In this document: in pieces, positions 7,772 to 16,797 of the stretch | How the letters are laid out: every line of letters begins with the position of its first letter | How positions within the stretch are numbered: position 1 is the first letter of the stretch | Source: Caldilineaceae bacterium | Lineage (GTDB): Bacteria > Chloroflexota > Anaerolineae > Caldilineales > Caldilineaceae | Assembly: GCA_022821585.1 (NCBI GenBank) | Contig: JAJEDI010000011.1 | Coordinates: 1-64,000 of the forward strand | Length of the DNA: 64,000 nucleotides | Reading direction: 5' to 3' | Made by a program: the position numbers and the translations under genes | Notes under the pieces: model-generated | What the model saw: the letters and a program-made list of their open reading frames with translations, nothing else | Databases searched by the model: none | Told to the model about the DNA's origin: nothing

Positions 7772-8653
7772 ATGACCGCCACCACCGACCTCGCCCGCCT
7801 CTCGACGCCCTACTGGCAGCGCACCCGCTGGCAGACCTGGCTGCTCATCGCCGTCCTCATCGGCGGCGGCTTCGTCATGCTCTACCCCTTTGCCTGGCTC
7901 GTGCTCTCAGCCTTCAAGCTGCCCGCCGACATCATTCGCATCCCCCCCACGCTCTGGCCCGAAGAATGGTCGCTCGAAGCCTTCCAGGTCGTCCTCTCCC
8001 ATAAAATCGGCGGCGGCAGCCTCACCCGCTCCTACCTCAACAGCCTCTTCGTCACCATCACCACCGTCATCGCCGTTCTCATCACCTCCACCCTCGGCGG
8101 CTACTGCTTCGCCCGCCTGCGCTTCCCCCTGCGCGAACCCCTCTTCTACTTCGTGCTCTCGACCACCATGGTGCCCTTCCTCACCCTCCTCATCCCCCTC
8201 TACGTCGTCATGGACCGCCTCGAGCTCCTCAACACGCTCTGGGTCCTCATCGTGCCCTCCGTCTTCTCATCCTTCGGCATCTTTCTCTGCCGCCAGTTCG
8301 TCTACGGCATCCCCGTCGAGCTCTACGACGCCGCCAAGATCGACGGCGCCGGCGACTTCACCATCTACACCCGCATCATCGTCGGCATGATGAAACCCGT
8401 CATCTCCGTGCTCGCAATCTTCAGCTTCCGCGCCACCTTCAACGACTACCTCTGGCCCCTCGTCACCATCACCGACGGCGGCAACTACACCCTCCCCCTC
8501 GCTCTCCGCGGCATCGGCAACTCATTCGGCTGGTTCGACTACTCCAAGGTCATGGCCAGCTCCCTGCTCACCCTCATCCCCCCGCTCATCGTCTTCTTCA
8601 TCTTCCAACGCAATCTCGTAAAAGGCATCGCCCTCACCGGAATAAAAGGCTGA
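7772..8653 (+). CDS. Carbohydrate ABC importer permease, MalG type
   Basis: This 293-residue protein has six predicted membrane segments and the EAA-like loop ELYDAAKIDGAGDFTIY, and it ends VKGIALTGIKG, the standard MalG/LacG tail. The start lies 12 bases after the MalF-type gene with GGAG before it, so the two are co-translated. This gene closes the first transporter block. The next 503 bases are non-coding. Confidence 0.9.
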   Translation: MTATTDLARLSTPYWQRTRWQTWLLIAVLIGGGFVMLYPFAWLVLSAFKLPADIIRIPPTLWPEEWSLEAFQVVLSHKIGGGSLTRSYLNSLFVTITTVIAVLITSTLGGYCFARLRFPLREPLFYFVLSTTMVPFLTLLIPLYVVMDRLELLNTLWVLIVPSVFSSFGIFLCRQFVYGIPVELYDAAKIDGAGDFTIYTRIIVGMMKPVISVLAIFSFRATFNDYLWPLVTITDGGNYTLPLALRGIGNSFGWFDYSKVMASSLLTLIPPLIVFFIFQRNLVKGIALTGIKG

Positions 8654-8763
8654 TACACAAGAAACTCGACGACTCTATTCTTCACAAATGCCGATCATGA
8701 TTCAGCAATACACAAGGTGTTTCTCTAGCCTTTTCACACACGTCGCCCATCAATCGCAGCCTT

Positions 8764-8791
8764 CACTGACCACTGACTACTGGCCACTGCA
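8764..8791. repeat. Tandem heptamer array
   Basis: Four adjacent 7-base units read CACTGAC, CACTGAC, TACTGGC and CACTGCA. The first two are identical and the later two drift. It looks like a short minisatellite of no coding function. Confidence 0.55.
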
Positions 8792-8827
8792 GTTCCGGGC
8801 GGTCGGGCCTATTCGGCCCTCCCTTGT

Positions 8828-8846
8828 GCGGGGGCTCCGCCCCCGC
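8828..8846. repeat. REP-like hairpin, 8-bp stem
   Basis: GCGGGGGC (8828-8835), loop TCC, GCCCCCGC (8839-8846): a perfect palindromic hairpin. It is unlike the terminase-side hairpin in sequence but similar in design. No T-run follows. Confidence 0.55.
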
Positions 8847-9156
8847 AACGCCCCCTCTACTGCTCGCGCCGCAGCGACTGTGTGGGCAATTCGACCTTGG
8901 CGTCCCGCGGCGACCGGGCTTACCCCAATCCCGCGCCTTGGCCGGTTCCGACTACCTGCCGGCGCAGGCAAGCCAGGCGAGGCAACGTCCGATTTGTCCC
9001 ACCTTACACCGCTATGACCTTCAAGAGCCCGCTACTGAAATCCCGGCAGTCCATTCCGTCCAGGCAGTCCGCAAACAGGACATGGCTTGGTAGTTACGGT
9101 AATACACCAAAACAGCCGCGCACTTCGCGCCGCGCACAATTCGGACGGGAATCCTC

Positions 9157-10185
9157 ATGTTAGGTAGAAGAATGGGCAAAGAGATCGGCGTCGGCGTCAT
9201 CGGCCTGGGCATGGGCGCCAACATGCTCGCCATCAACCAGGACCCGACCTCAAGCATGCAGGTGCGCGCCCTCTGCGACAGCGACACCGCGCGGCTGGAG
9301 CGGCTCGGAAAAGAGCACGGAATCACCCACCTGACCACAGACTACCAGGAGCTGGCCCTGCATCCCGATGTCGACGTTGTCGGCATCTATTCGCCCGACC
9401 ACCTGCACATGCGGCATATCGAAGCCGCCGTCGCCGCCGGCAAGCATATCATCTGCACCAAGCCAATGGTTGTCTCTCTGCAGGAGGCCCGACGCGTCGT
9501 GCAGCTGGTCCAGACGGCCGGCCTCAGGTTCCTGACTGGCCAGACCTCCCGCTTCCGCCCCAACTTCATGGCCGCCAAAAAACTCTTCGACGACGGCGAC
9601 CTCGGCCGCCCCCTCTTCGCCGAGGCCCACTACGTCCACGACATGCGACCGGTCATGGACCGCACCACATGGCGCCACCAGCATCCGCAGGACTGGCTCT
9701 ACGGCGGCGCCTGCCACCCCATCGACCTGCTTCGCTGGTTCCTGGGCGATGTCGATGAGGTCTTCACCTACGCCTCCTGCAGTCATATGGACGACCGTTA
9801 CCCTGCCGATAAACATGACAACTTTCTCATCAACCTGCGTTTCCGCTCCGGCGTCATCGCCCGCATCCTGGCCGTATACGGGCTGGTGGAGGCGCCCGTG
9901 CCCCAGCTGGGACTGAGCATCTTCGGCGATAAAGGGTCCTTCGTCAACGACCGGTTCGTTCTCGACAAGATCCAGGGCCAGCCCGAAATGAGCCTGGAAT
10001 TCAGGCGCGAAGCCGGGCACGGCCAGGAAGTCATACGCTACATGCGCCATTTTGAAGAGTGTTTGCGCGAGGACAAGCGTCCCCTCATCGATGAAGTCGC
10101 AGGAGCCAAAGTGATTGCCACGGCCTCGGCCTGCTGGGAGTCGATCCGCACCGGACTGCCGGCCAAGGTCGCCGAGGTGACTTAG
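9157..10185 (+). CDS. Gfo/Idh/MocA-family oxidoreductase, A type (second copy)
   Basis: This protein is 342 residues from ATG 9157; a second ATG at 9172 is preceded by AGGTAGAAG and may be the true start. Nucleotide loop GVIGLGMGANM (13-23), CTKPM (K102-P103) and H187/D190 in GGACHPID place it with the gene at 3010, with which it shares CTKPMV, AAKK.(Y/F)DDG.LG and HDMRP. Sequence drift between the two is considerable, so the duplication is old or the subfamily is broad. It precedes the second carbohydrate importer. Confidence 0.88.
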   Translation: MLGRRMGKEIGVGVIGLGMGANMLAINQDPTSSMQVRALCDSDTARLERLGKEHGITHLTTDYQELALHPDVDVVGIYSPDHLHMRHIEAAVAAGKHIICTKPMVVSLQEARRVVQLVQTAGLRFLTGQTSRFRPNFMAAKKLFDDGDLGRPLFAEAHYVHDMRPVMDRTTWRHQHPQDWLYGGACHPIDLLRWFLGDVDEVFTYASCSHMDDRYPADKHDNFLINLRFRSGVIARILAVYGLVEAPVPQLGLSIFGDKGSFVNDRFVLDKIQGQPEMSLEFRREAGHGQEVIRYMRHFEECLREDKRPLIDEVAGAKVIATASACWESIRTGLPAKVAEVT

Positions 10186-10276
10186 CGAAAAGTGATTAAC
10201 GCACACTGCACGGGAGTCTACCCGATTCAACTCTGTTAGGGCATAGCCAAGCATCTTCCCAAAGGAGGAACTCACC

Positions 10277-11701
10277 ATGTCCAACCGTTTGACTCGCCGC
10301 GATATGCTGCGCCTGAGCGCCGGCATCGCCGGTACCGCCGCATTGGCCGCCTGCGCCCCGGCTCCCGCCGGCGGCGACGCAATGGCCGGAGACAGCGCTG
10401 CCGCCTCCGACGCAGACGGCGAACGGACCCAGATCCGCTTCGCCAGCTTCGACTGGTTCGCCAATGTACCCGGCATCCAGTGGGCCGAGTACCATCAGGA
10501 CGAGGCCTTCCCCCGCTACTACGAAGAGCACCCCGCAGTTGAAATCCTCTGGGAACCGCACGGCGACGGCTGGTCCACCAAGGTGCTGACCAACATGGCC
10601 GCCGGCACCGCCCCCGACGTCATGTCCACCTGGCCCCCCATCATCAACACCTGGGCCGAAAAAGGACAGCTCCTCGACCTGCAGCCGCTCGTCGACCAGG
10701 ATGTCCCCGACGCCGACGACATCTTCCTCGCCGCCGGCTGGGACCAGTGCTGGGACCAGATCACCCAGATCCGCATGGCCATGGTCACCAACATCGACGT
10801 GACCAGCGTCTACTACAGCAAGCCCGCCTTCGACGAGCTCGGCGTCGCCTACCCCGAACAGGACTGGTCCGTCGACGACTGCGCCGCCACCGCCTGCGCC
10901 CTCACAAAGAAGGATGACGACGGCGAGATCACCCGCTGGGGCGGCCAGCTGCGGCCCAGCTACGTCCTTGGCTACTTCTATTACGTCGAGGCCTGGGGCG
11001 GCATGGTCCGCGACGACGAGACCCTGATGGAATGCATGCTCGGCGAGGAGGAGGCCCTGGCCGCCTTCGAGTGGATCCGCCACAACATGTGGGACCTCAA
11101 CTGCCTCGCCCAGAGAAACCAGGTCAACGCCTCCGGTATCCCCAACACCTGGACCGGCGTCCTCCCCGCTGACATCGTCGCCTTCGCCGAACGCAGCGCC
11201 GACCAGTTCTTCGACCTCGCCGACCAGATGGAGGAGGGCTCCTGGGACATCAACCACATCCCCACCGGCCCCGTCGACCGCGTCTGCATGGGCGCCCCCG
11301 ACCAGTGGTGCGTCTACAAGGGCGTCGCCGACCGCGGCAACCACGACGACGTCTGGAACTGGGTCAAGTGGATCGGTGCCGGCGAATGGTACCAGGACAA
11401 CGTCGCCCGCAGATCCGGCCGCCTGCCCGGCCTCGCCAGCGCCGCCGACAAGTGGCCCGGCTTCCTGCGCGAGATCGACGGCCGCCTCGAACCCGTGAAC
11501 CTGGAAGTCATCGTCGATCAACTCAAGACCGGCGAGGCCCGCGGCCCGCAGCTCTTCCGCTTCCAGTCCGTGGCCGAAGAGCTCCTCGTCCCCGCCATGG
11601 AGGCCATCTACGTTGAAGGCTCCGAGCCCGTCAGCATCCTCGTCGACATCTCGCAGCAGGTGACCGAGGCCCAGCACGCTACGCTCGAACGCATGGGATA
11701 A
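10277..11701 (+). CDS. Carbohydrate ABC importer, solute-binding lipoprotein (second system)
   Basis: The ATG at 10277 has a strong AAAGGAGG site. The 474-residue protein starts with a TRRD twin-arginine-like motif, a hydrophobic stretch and a lipobox LAAC, then a short Ala/Gly/Ser-rich linker. The mature domain (from about residue 52) resembles family 1 sugar-binding proteins, but it is clearly different from the first binding protein at 5394, so the two importers probably differ in ligand. It is likely exported by Tat or Sec and anchored outside the cytoplasmic membrane. Confidence 0.87.
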   Translation: MSNRLTRRDMLRLSAGIAGTAALAACAPAPAGGDAMAGDSAAASDADGERTQIRFASFDWFANVPGIQWAEYHQDEAFPRYYEEHPAVEILWEPHGDGWSTKVLTNMAAGTAPDVMSTWPPIINTWAEKGQLLDLQPLVDQDVPDADDIFLAAGWDQCWDQITQIRMAMVTNIDVTSVYYSKPAFDELGVAYPEQDWSVDDCAATACALTKKDDDGEITRWGGQLRPSYVLGYFYYVEAWGGMVRDDETLMECMLGEEEALAAFEWIRHNMWDLNCLAQRNQVNASGIPNTWTGVLPADIVAFAERSADQFFDLADQMEEGSWDINHIPTGPVDRVCMGAPDQWCVYKGVADRGNHDDVWNWVKWIGAGEWYQDNVARRSGRLPGLASAADKWPGFLREIDGRLEPVNLEVIVDQLKTGEARGPQLFRFQSVAEELLVPAMEAIYVEGSEPVSILVDISQQVTEAQHATLERMG

Positions 11702-11726
11702 GCTGAGAAATGAGTATAGGGGAGCG

Positions 11727-11746
11727 AGAAGTGAGTGAACACTTCT
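11727..11746 (+). terminator. Weak hairpin plus pyrimidine tract after the binding-protein gene
   Basis: AGAAGTG (11727-11733) and CACTTCT (11740-11746) form a 7-bp stem with a 6-base loop, followed by a T/C-rich stretch (11747-11767). The T content is too interrupted for a strong terminator. It probably acts as a leaky terminator between the binding protein and its permeases. Confidence 0.4.
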
Positions 11747-11787
11747 TGCTTCTCTTCTCTCTATTCTGAAACCGCTGAGGAAACAGT

Positions 11788-12711
11788 ATGGCGATGCGCT
11801 TGGCAAGACAGTGGCGGGTAGGCTCCTCCCAGAAACGGCAGGACCTGATCACCGCCTATCTCTGCCTCCTGCCCTGGATGGTAGGCTTTCTGTCCTTCGT
11901 CTTCGGGCCCATGCTCTTTTCGCTGGGACTGAGCTTCTTCCGCTCCGACCTGCTCACCAGCACCTTCTTCGTCGGCGTCGAGAACTACCGCGACCTCTTC
12001 CGCGAAGACCTCTTTTGGAAGAGCCTGCGCGTAACCTTCATCTACGCCTTCTCAACCGTCCCGCTCGGCTCCTGCCTCGCACTCATGATCGCCCTCGTGC
12101 TGAACCAGAAGCTGCTCGGCCTCGGCATCTGGCGCACCATCTACTACCTGCCCACCGTCATCTCCGGCGTCGCCGTCTCCCTGCTCTGGCTGCAGATCTT
12201 CAACCCCCGCGCCGGCCTGCTCAACAACTTTCTCGCCATCTTCGGCGTCGACGGCCCGTCCTGGCTCTACTCATCGACCTGGGCGCTGCCCTCACTGATC
12301 ATCATGAGCGTCTGGGGCGTCGGCGCCAACATGCTCCTCTACCTGGCCGGCCTGCAGGGCATCCCCACCCACCTCTACGAGGCCGCTACCATCGACGGCG
12401 CCAACAGCATCCGCAAATTCTGGCACGTCACCATCCCGATGCTGACGCCCACCATCTTCTTCAACGTCACCATCGGGCTCATCTACGCCTTCCAGTTCTT
12501 CACCCAGGCCTTCATCATGACCGAAGGCGGACCCAACAACGCCACCCTGAGCATGGTCCTCTTCCTTTATCGCAAGGCCTTCCTGCAGATCCGCTTCGGC
12601 TACGCCTCGGCCGCCGCCTGGGTCCTATTTGCAATCATCATCACTTTTACCCTGATATTCCAGTACTCGTCCCGCCGTTGGGTCTACTACGAAGGAGAAG
12701 CTGCCAGATGA
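11788..12711 (+). CDS. Carbohydrate ABC importer permease, MalF type (second system)
   Basis: This 307-residue protein has a basic N-terminus, about six membrane segments starting near residue 28, and the EAA loop EAATIDGANSIRKFWHVTIP. The later segment TEGGPNNATLSMVLFLYRKAF is cytoplasmic-edge sequence typical of this group. It pairs with the permease at 12806. No ATPase gene is near. Confidence 0.9.
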   Translation: MAMRLARQWRVGSSQKRQDLITAYLCLLPWMVGFLSFVFGPMLFSLGLSFFRSDLLTSTFFVGVENYRDLFREDLFWKSLRVTFIYAFSTVPLGSCLALMIALVLNQKLLGLGIWRTIYYLPTVISGVAVSLLWLQIFNPRAGLLNNFLAIFGVDGPSWLYSSTWALPSLIIMSVWGVGANMLLYLAGLQGIPTHLYEAATIDGANSIRKFWHVTIPMLTPTIFFNVTIGLIYAFQFFTQAFIMTEGGPNNATLSMVLFLYRKAFLQIRFGYASAAAWVLFAIIITFTLIFQYSSRRWVYYEGEAAR

Positions 12712-12805
12712 CAGCTACCAGGCTCGCTGCGCGCGCAGCAGGAGCAGCAGGAGATGTTTTCTCTTTCTCTTCTCTTCTCTCCGCTCTCTTCTCAATAGAG
12801 TAACA

Positions 12806-13696
12806 ATGCGTACCGAAAACGTCTTTGTCGAGCAGAAAAGATTCAGCTACACCCGCCCATCCGGGCCGCTGTGGCGCTCCGTGGCTCACCAGGTCTGGTT
12901 GTGGATACTGGTGCTGCCCGGCGCGGCCCTCTTCCTCACCCCCTGGGTCTGGATGCTGCTGACCGCTGGCAAAGACAAGAGCCTGATCTGGAAAATCCCG
13001 CCGGTCTGGATCCCGCCGACCTACCGCTGGGCCAACTACGTCGAGGCCTGGCTCAAAGGCGACTTCATCACCTTCTTCTCCAACACCGCCTTCGTCGCCT
13101 CGCTCAACGTCGTCGCCGTTCTCTTCTCCTGCTCCATCGCCGCCTTCGCCTTTTCACGCATCCAGTTCCCCGGCCGCACCACCCTCTTCGTCATCGTCCT
13201 GAGCACAATGATGCTGCCCATGCAGGTGACCCTGATCCCGCTCTTCATGATCTTCAGCTGGCTGGAGTGGGTCAATACCTTCAAACCGCTCGTCGTCCCC
13301 CTCTTCTTCGGCGACGCCTTCAGCATCTTCCTCCTGCGCCAGTTCTTCCTCACCATCCCCCGCGAGCTAGACGACGCCGCCCTCATCGACGGCTGCAGCC
13401 GCTTCGCCGTCTTCTGGCGCATCCTCCTCTTCCAGGTTCGGCCCGCCCTCATTGTTGTCGCCATCTACCAGTTCACCTATAGTTGGAATGACTTCTTCGC
13501 ACCGCTGATCTACATCAACTCGCCCCAGCTCTTTACCATCACCCTGGGGCTGAGCCGCTTCAAAGGACGCACGGAGGTCGACATCCAGTACCTGATGGCC
13601 ATGACGGTCGTCTCCACCCTGGTGCCAATCGCCATCTTCTTCGTCACCCAGCGCACCTTCCTGCAGGGGATTGTGATAACAGGAATCAAAGGATGA
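12806..13696 (+). CDS. Carbohydrate ABC importer permease, MalG type (second system)
   Basis: This 296-residue protein has six membrane segments and a degenerate EAA loop, ELDDAALIDGCSRFAVFWRI, and it ends QGIVITGIKG. It follows its partner after 94 bases that carry a 37-base almost pure pyrimidine tract (12757-12793), an unusual gap for paired permeases. Its stop codon overlaps the next gene's ATG by four bases, so the acetyltransferase downstream is translationally coupled to it. Confidence 0.9.
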   Translation: MRTENVFVEQKRFSYTRPSGPLWRSVAHQVWLWILVLPGAALFLTPWVWMLLTAGKDKSLIWKIPPVWIPPTYRWANYVEAWLKGDFITFFSNTAFVASLNVVAVLFSCSIAAFAFSRIQFPGRTTLFVIVLSTMMLPMQVTLIPLFMIFSWLEWVNTFKPLVVPLFFGDAFSIFLLRQFFLTIPRELDDAALIDGCSRFAVFWRILLFQVRPALIVVAIYQFTYSWNDFFAPLIYINSPQLFTITLGLSRFKGRTEVDIQYLMAMTVVSTLVPIAIFFVTQRTFLQGIVITGIKG

Positions 13697-14289
13697 ACAG
13701 CATGAGCGAGGAAAGAAAGAAGGAACAGCTGAAGATGATCTGGCCCGAGCAGCTGCTCGGTTCGCCGCCCGCCGTCCATGTCCCCATCGGCTACACCCTG
13801 CGCACCTACCAACCCGGCGACGAAGAGGGCTGGTACGACGTCATGGACCTGGCCGGTTTCTCACGCTGGAACTATGAAATGCTGAAGCCCTGGTTCGACC
13901 ATATCCTGCCCGATGGCTTCTTCATGATTGAACACCGGGCCAGCGGCAAAATCGTCGCAACGGCCATGGCAACACACAGACCCCAGGAGATCCACCCCTT
14001 TGGCGGCGAGCTGGGCTGGGTAGCCGGCGATCCCGAACACAAGGGCAAGGGGCTGGGCATGGCTGTGTGTGCCTCCGTTGTCCGCCGACTGCTCCGGTCC
14101 GGCCACAAAAACATCTACCTGAACACCGACGACTGGCGCCTGCCCGCCCTCAGCATCTACCTGCGCCTGGGCTGGATCCCCCTCCTCTACCTGCCCGACA
14201 TGGAAGATCGCTGGAAGGACGTCTGCGCCAATCTCAACTGGCCCTTCACCCCCGAACAGTGGCCCGAAGGCCACACGAATCCCATCTAA
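13693..14289 (+). CDS. GNAT-family N-acetyltransferase
   Basis: This 198-residue protein starts in an ATGA overlap with the permease stop; an internal ATG at 13702 is an alternative. The acetyl-CoA loop is visible as EHKGKGLGMAVC around residues 116-127, with the preceding strand LGWVAGDP. GNAT enzymes move an acetyl group from acetyl-CoA to an amine. Being coupled to a sugar permease suggests action on an imported amino-sugar or a derived metabolite, but the acceptor is unknown. Confidence 0.8.
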   Translation: MNSMSEERKKEQLKMIWPEQLLGSPPAVHVPIGYTLRTYQPGDEEGWYDVMDLAGFSRWNYEMLKPWFDHILPDGFFMIEHRASGKIVATAMATHRPQEIHPFGGELGWVAGDPEHKGKGLGMAVCASVVRRLLRSGHKNIYLNTDDWRLPALSIYLRLGWIPLLYLPDMEDRWKDVCANLNWPFTPEQWPEGHTNPI

Positions 14290-14340
14290 TCGGGACTGCA
14301 GATTCTCGACAATAGGCAGACAGGGACCGTAGACAAGGGA

Positions 14341-14841
14341 ATGATATCCATTCAGCCAGCAACTGTTGACGATATAGCAGAGATCAAGCAGGTCCTCAGC
14401 GACACCTGGATCGACACTTATAGTTCATTCCTGCCTGTGGAGGTAATTCATAAGATAACGACGCTCTGGCACAGCCCGGAAGGGCTGGCCGCAGAGATAG
14501 GGGACGAGCGCGTCTGTTTCAGCGTCGCCACAAACGAACTCGGCGCCATACTGGGACTGGTGACGGCCGGCCGGCCGAGTGACGAGGTCGTATACATTGG
14601 ACGCCTCTATGTACTGCCCGGCCACCAGCGCCTGGGCATCGGCGCCAAGCTGTTGGACGCTTGTGAATCGTTTTTCTCCGGATTTCAAGTCCTTCGCCTG
14701 GAAGTAGAGGCCCAGAATGAGAAAGGGATGTCCTTCTATCGTAAGCAAGGATTCAGAGAAACATCCAGAAAAGAGCAAGAGATTGAAGGAATCTCGCTAG
14801 TCGTAGTCGAGATGGAGAAGAAAAGCGAATGGCGTTGTTGA
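14341..14841 (+). CDS. GNAT-family N-acetyltransferase
   Basis: This 166-residue protein has the standard GNAT core: strand 4 YIGRLYVLPGHQ and acetyl-CoA loop HQRLGIGAKLL (around 98-108), then LRLEVEAQNEKGMSFYRKQGF near the C-terminus. It resembles small RimI/PhnO-like acetyltransferases. It lies 51 bases after the other GNAT gene, but its codon use is less C-ended than the neighbours (many A/T third positions), so it may be a later arrival in this cluster. Confidence 0.82.
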   Translation: MISIQPATVDDIAEIKQVLSDTWIDTYSSFLPVEVIHKITTLWHSPEGLAAEIGDERVCFSVATNELGAILGLVTAGRPSDEVVYIGRLYVLPGHQRLGIGAKLLDACESFFSGFQVLRLEVEAQNEKGMSFYRKQGFRETSRKEQEIEGISLVVVEMEKKSEWRC

Positions 14842-14905
14842 CAGGGACTGTCTCCAGTTTGCAGCCGGCCAATGACCGGCACAGTTACAATTGAAGGAAT
14901 ACATC

Positions 14906-15724
14906 ATGCTCACACAAGAACAAATTCAAGCCTATCACGACGATGGCTACCTGATCGTCAAATCATTCTTCGATGCTGAAGAGATAGAACTGCTGCGCCG
15001 CACTGCTATCGCCGACCGCCAGATGGACCAGAAATCTTTCGGACGCGAGGATGGCGAAGGCGGGACCGTCCGCCTCACCCTCTGGAACCACCCCGGCAAC
15101 GGCATCTACGGCATGTACGCCCGCTGCAACCGCGTCGTCAACGCCATGGAGCAGCTCCTCGGCGGCGAAGTCTACCACTACCACTCCAAAATGATCCTCA
15201 AAGACCCAGAGGTCGGCGGCGCCTGGGCCTGGCACCAGGACTACGGCTACTGGTACGACAACTACGTCCTCTACCCGCTCATGTCGAGCGTCTCAATCGC
15301 CGTCGACCCCGCCACCCGCGAAAACGGCTGCATGCAGGTGCTCAAAGGCTCGCACCACATGGGCCGCATCACCCACGTCGAAACCGGCCAGCAGGCCGGC
15401 GCCGAACTGGAGCGCGTCCACGAAGCCGAAAGGCGCCTGGAGCTGGTCCACTGCGAAGCCGAGCCCGGCGACGCCCTTTTCTTCCACTGCAACATCCTCC
15501 ACCGCTCCGACCAGAACCGCTCGAGCAACCCGCGCTGGTCCCTGATCTGCTGCTACAACGCCGCCCGCAACAATCCCTACCGCGAGGCCCACCACCCCAG
15601 CTACACGCCGCTCGCAAAGGTGCCCGACAGCGCCATCAAAGAGATCGGCATGACCCGCTTCGAAGACGACGAAAGCGACGTCGCCTTCCTCGATCCCGAA
15701 AACGTTTCCACGTCGGACGACTAA
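14906..15724 (+). CDS. Phytanoyl-CoA dioxygenase (PhyH)-family protein
   Basis: ATG 14906 with GAAGGAA before it gives 272 residues. PhyH enzymes are Fe(II)/2-oxoglutarate dioxygenases with a double-stranded beta-helix. The metal site is complete: WHQD (H110, D112) and the distal H199 in ILHRSD, with R210 placed to bind 2-oxoglutarate. It should hydroxylate, or remove by hydroxylation, an alkyl or ether carbon of a small substrate. It sits 17 bases before a B-type oxidoreductase, suggesting sequential oxidation of the same imported compound. Confidence 0.86.
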   Translation: MLTQEQIQAYHDDGYLIVKSFFDAEEIELLRRTAIADRQMDQKSFGREDGEGGTVRLTLWNHPGNGIYGMYARCNRVVNAMEQLLGGEVYHYHSKMILKDPEVGGAWAWHQDYGYWYDNYVLYPLMSSVSIAVDPATRENGCMQVLKGSHHMGRITHVETGQQAGAELERVHEAERRLELVHCEAEPGDALFFHCNILHRSDQNRSSNPRWSLICCYNAARNNPYREAHHPSYTPLAKVPDSAIKEIGMTRFEDDESDVAFLDPENVSTSDD

Positions 15725-15741
15725 GCAAGGACAGAATTGCA

Positions 15742-16773
15742 ATGAGCAAGTACAGATTCCTGATCAGCGGCGGCGGCAGCGCCGGACGCAGCGTTGCCCA
15801 GGTGGCCGCCACCGACGGGCGCGGCGAAATCGCCGGCGTCGTCGATCCCCAGCAACACATGCTCGACAGAATGAAGGACCTCTACCCACAGGCCTCCCTC
15901 GGCGACGACTACGCCCAGCTCCTGCGCGAGACCGAGCCCGACGTCGTCGTCGTAGCCGGCCCCGACCACCTGCACGCCGATCAGACGGTCATGGCCCTGG
16001 AACAGGGCTGCCATGCCCTCGTCGAAAAACCCCTGGCCACAACCGTGGAGGACTGCCAGCGCATCCTCGACGCCGAAAAGCAGAGCGGCACCCACGTCAT
16101 GACCGACCAGACCATGCGCTACATGCACCCCTGGCACGAAATGGCCATGATGGCCAAAACAGGCCAGGTCGGCAACGTCTTCTTCGTCCAGGGCGACTAC
16201 ATCCACGACATGTGGAGCCACTACGCCCCCGAAGGCGCGCATCACACGCCCTGGCGCATCGACAAGCGTAACCCGCAGAACATCCTCCTCGGCGGCGGCT
16301 GCCATCCCCTCGACCTCATTCTCTGGTCCGTCGACTCCCCCGTAACCGAGGTCTACGCCTACAGCAACAAGCTGAGCGCCCCCATGTTCCCCGACGACGA
16401 CTGCTACATCGTCATCCTCCAGTTCGAAAACGGCGCCGCCGGCAAGGTCTACGTGACCAGCGGCTGCTCCGGGCACGGCATGGGCGAGGGCATGGGCGGC
16501 GGCTTCCTCGCCGTCTACGGGACCGAGGGCACGCTGTGGAAGGGCAAACATTACCGCCGCGACCACGACCCGGCCGACATCGAAGAGGAATCTGCCGATG
16601 AGATTGTTGGCGGACACGGCTGGGGCCGCTCGGTGATCGACTACCTGGACCTCCTCGACGGCAAGATCAGCAATCCCATCCCGGCCAGCTGGGGCGCCAA
16701 TATCGTCTCCGTCTGCGCCGCCGCGCTCGACTCGATCCGCACCAAAAAGCCGCAATCGCCGCACTGGTTCTGA
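15742..16773 (+). CDS. Gfo/Idh/MocA-family oxidoreductase, B type (second copy)
   Basis: This 343-residue protein has nucleotide loop ISGGGSAG (8-15), VEKP (E95-K96-P97) and H188/D191, at exactly the residue positions of the copy at 4226. Long shared blocks include VVVVAGPDHLHA, HVMTDQTMRY and QNILLGGG.HP. The two differ in the last 60 residues and in a Gly-rich insert near residues 248-256. It stands between two PhyH genes, so it probably handles an aldehyde, ketone or alcohol made by them (inference). Confidence 0.88.
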   Translation: MSKYRFLISGGGSAGRSVAQVAATDGRGEIAGVVDPQQHMLDRMKDLYPQASLGDDYAQLLRETEPDVVVVAGPDHLHADQTVMALEQGCHALVEKPLATTVEDCQRILDAEKQSGTHVMTDQTMRYMHPWHEMAMMAKTGQVGNVFFVQGDYIHDMWSHYAPEGAHHTPWRIDKRNPQNILLGGGCHPLDLILWSVDSPVTEVYAYSNKLSAPMFPDDDCYIVILQFENGAAGKVYVTSGCSGHGMGEGMGGGFLAVYGTEGTLWKGKHYRRDHDPADIEEESADEIVGGHGWGRSVIDYLDLLDGKISNPIPASWGANIVSVCAAALDSIRTKKPQSPHWF

Positions 16774-16797
16774 CCCGCAGAGAGGGGGAGGACGACT

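Larger units (their letters stand above)
8654..9156. other. Repeat-bearing intergenic region between the two transporter blocks
   Basis: These 503 bases contain open frames only by GC bias. They hold four degenerate heptamers (CACTGAC, CACTGAC, TACTGGC, CACTGCA; 8764-8791), a weak GGGCC/GGCCC arm pair (8805-8819) and a strong GCGGGGGC/GCCCCCGC hairpin (8828-8846). No protein remnant or clear promoter was found. It probably separates two transcription units. Confidence 0.5.

Noticed and set aside
8688-9163. Overlapping frames of 64-109 codons in the spacer between transporter blocks
   Set aside because: They run across hairpin and heptamer repeats, overlap each other on both strands and have low-complexity sequence.
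10196-11806. Long antisense frame (536 codons) opposite the second binding-protein gene
   Set aside because: It mirrors the C-ending codon use of the real gene, is rich in Gly, Val and Asp, has no known motif and no ribosome site. The + strand gene has a lipobox and a strong ribosome site.
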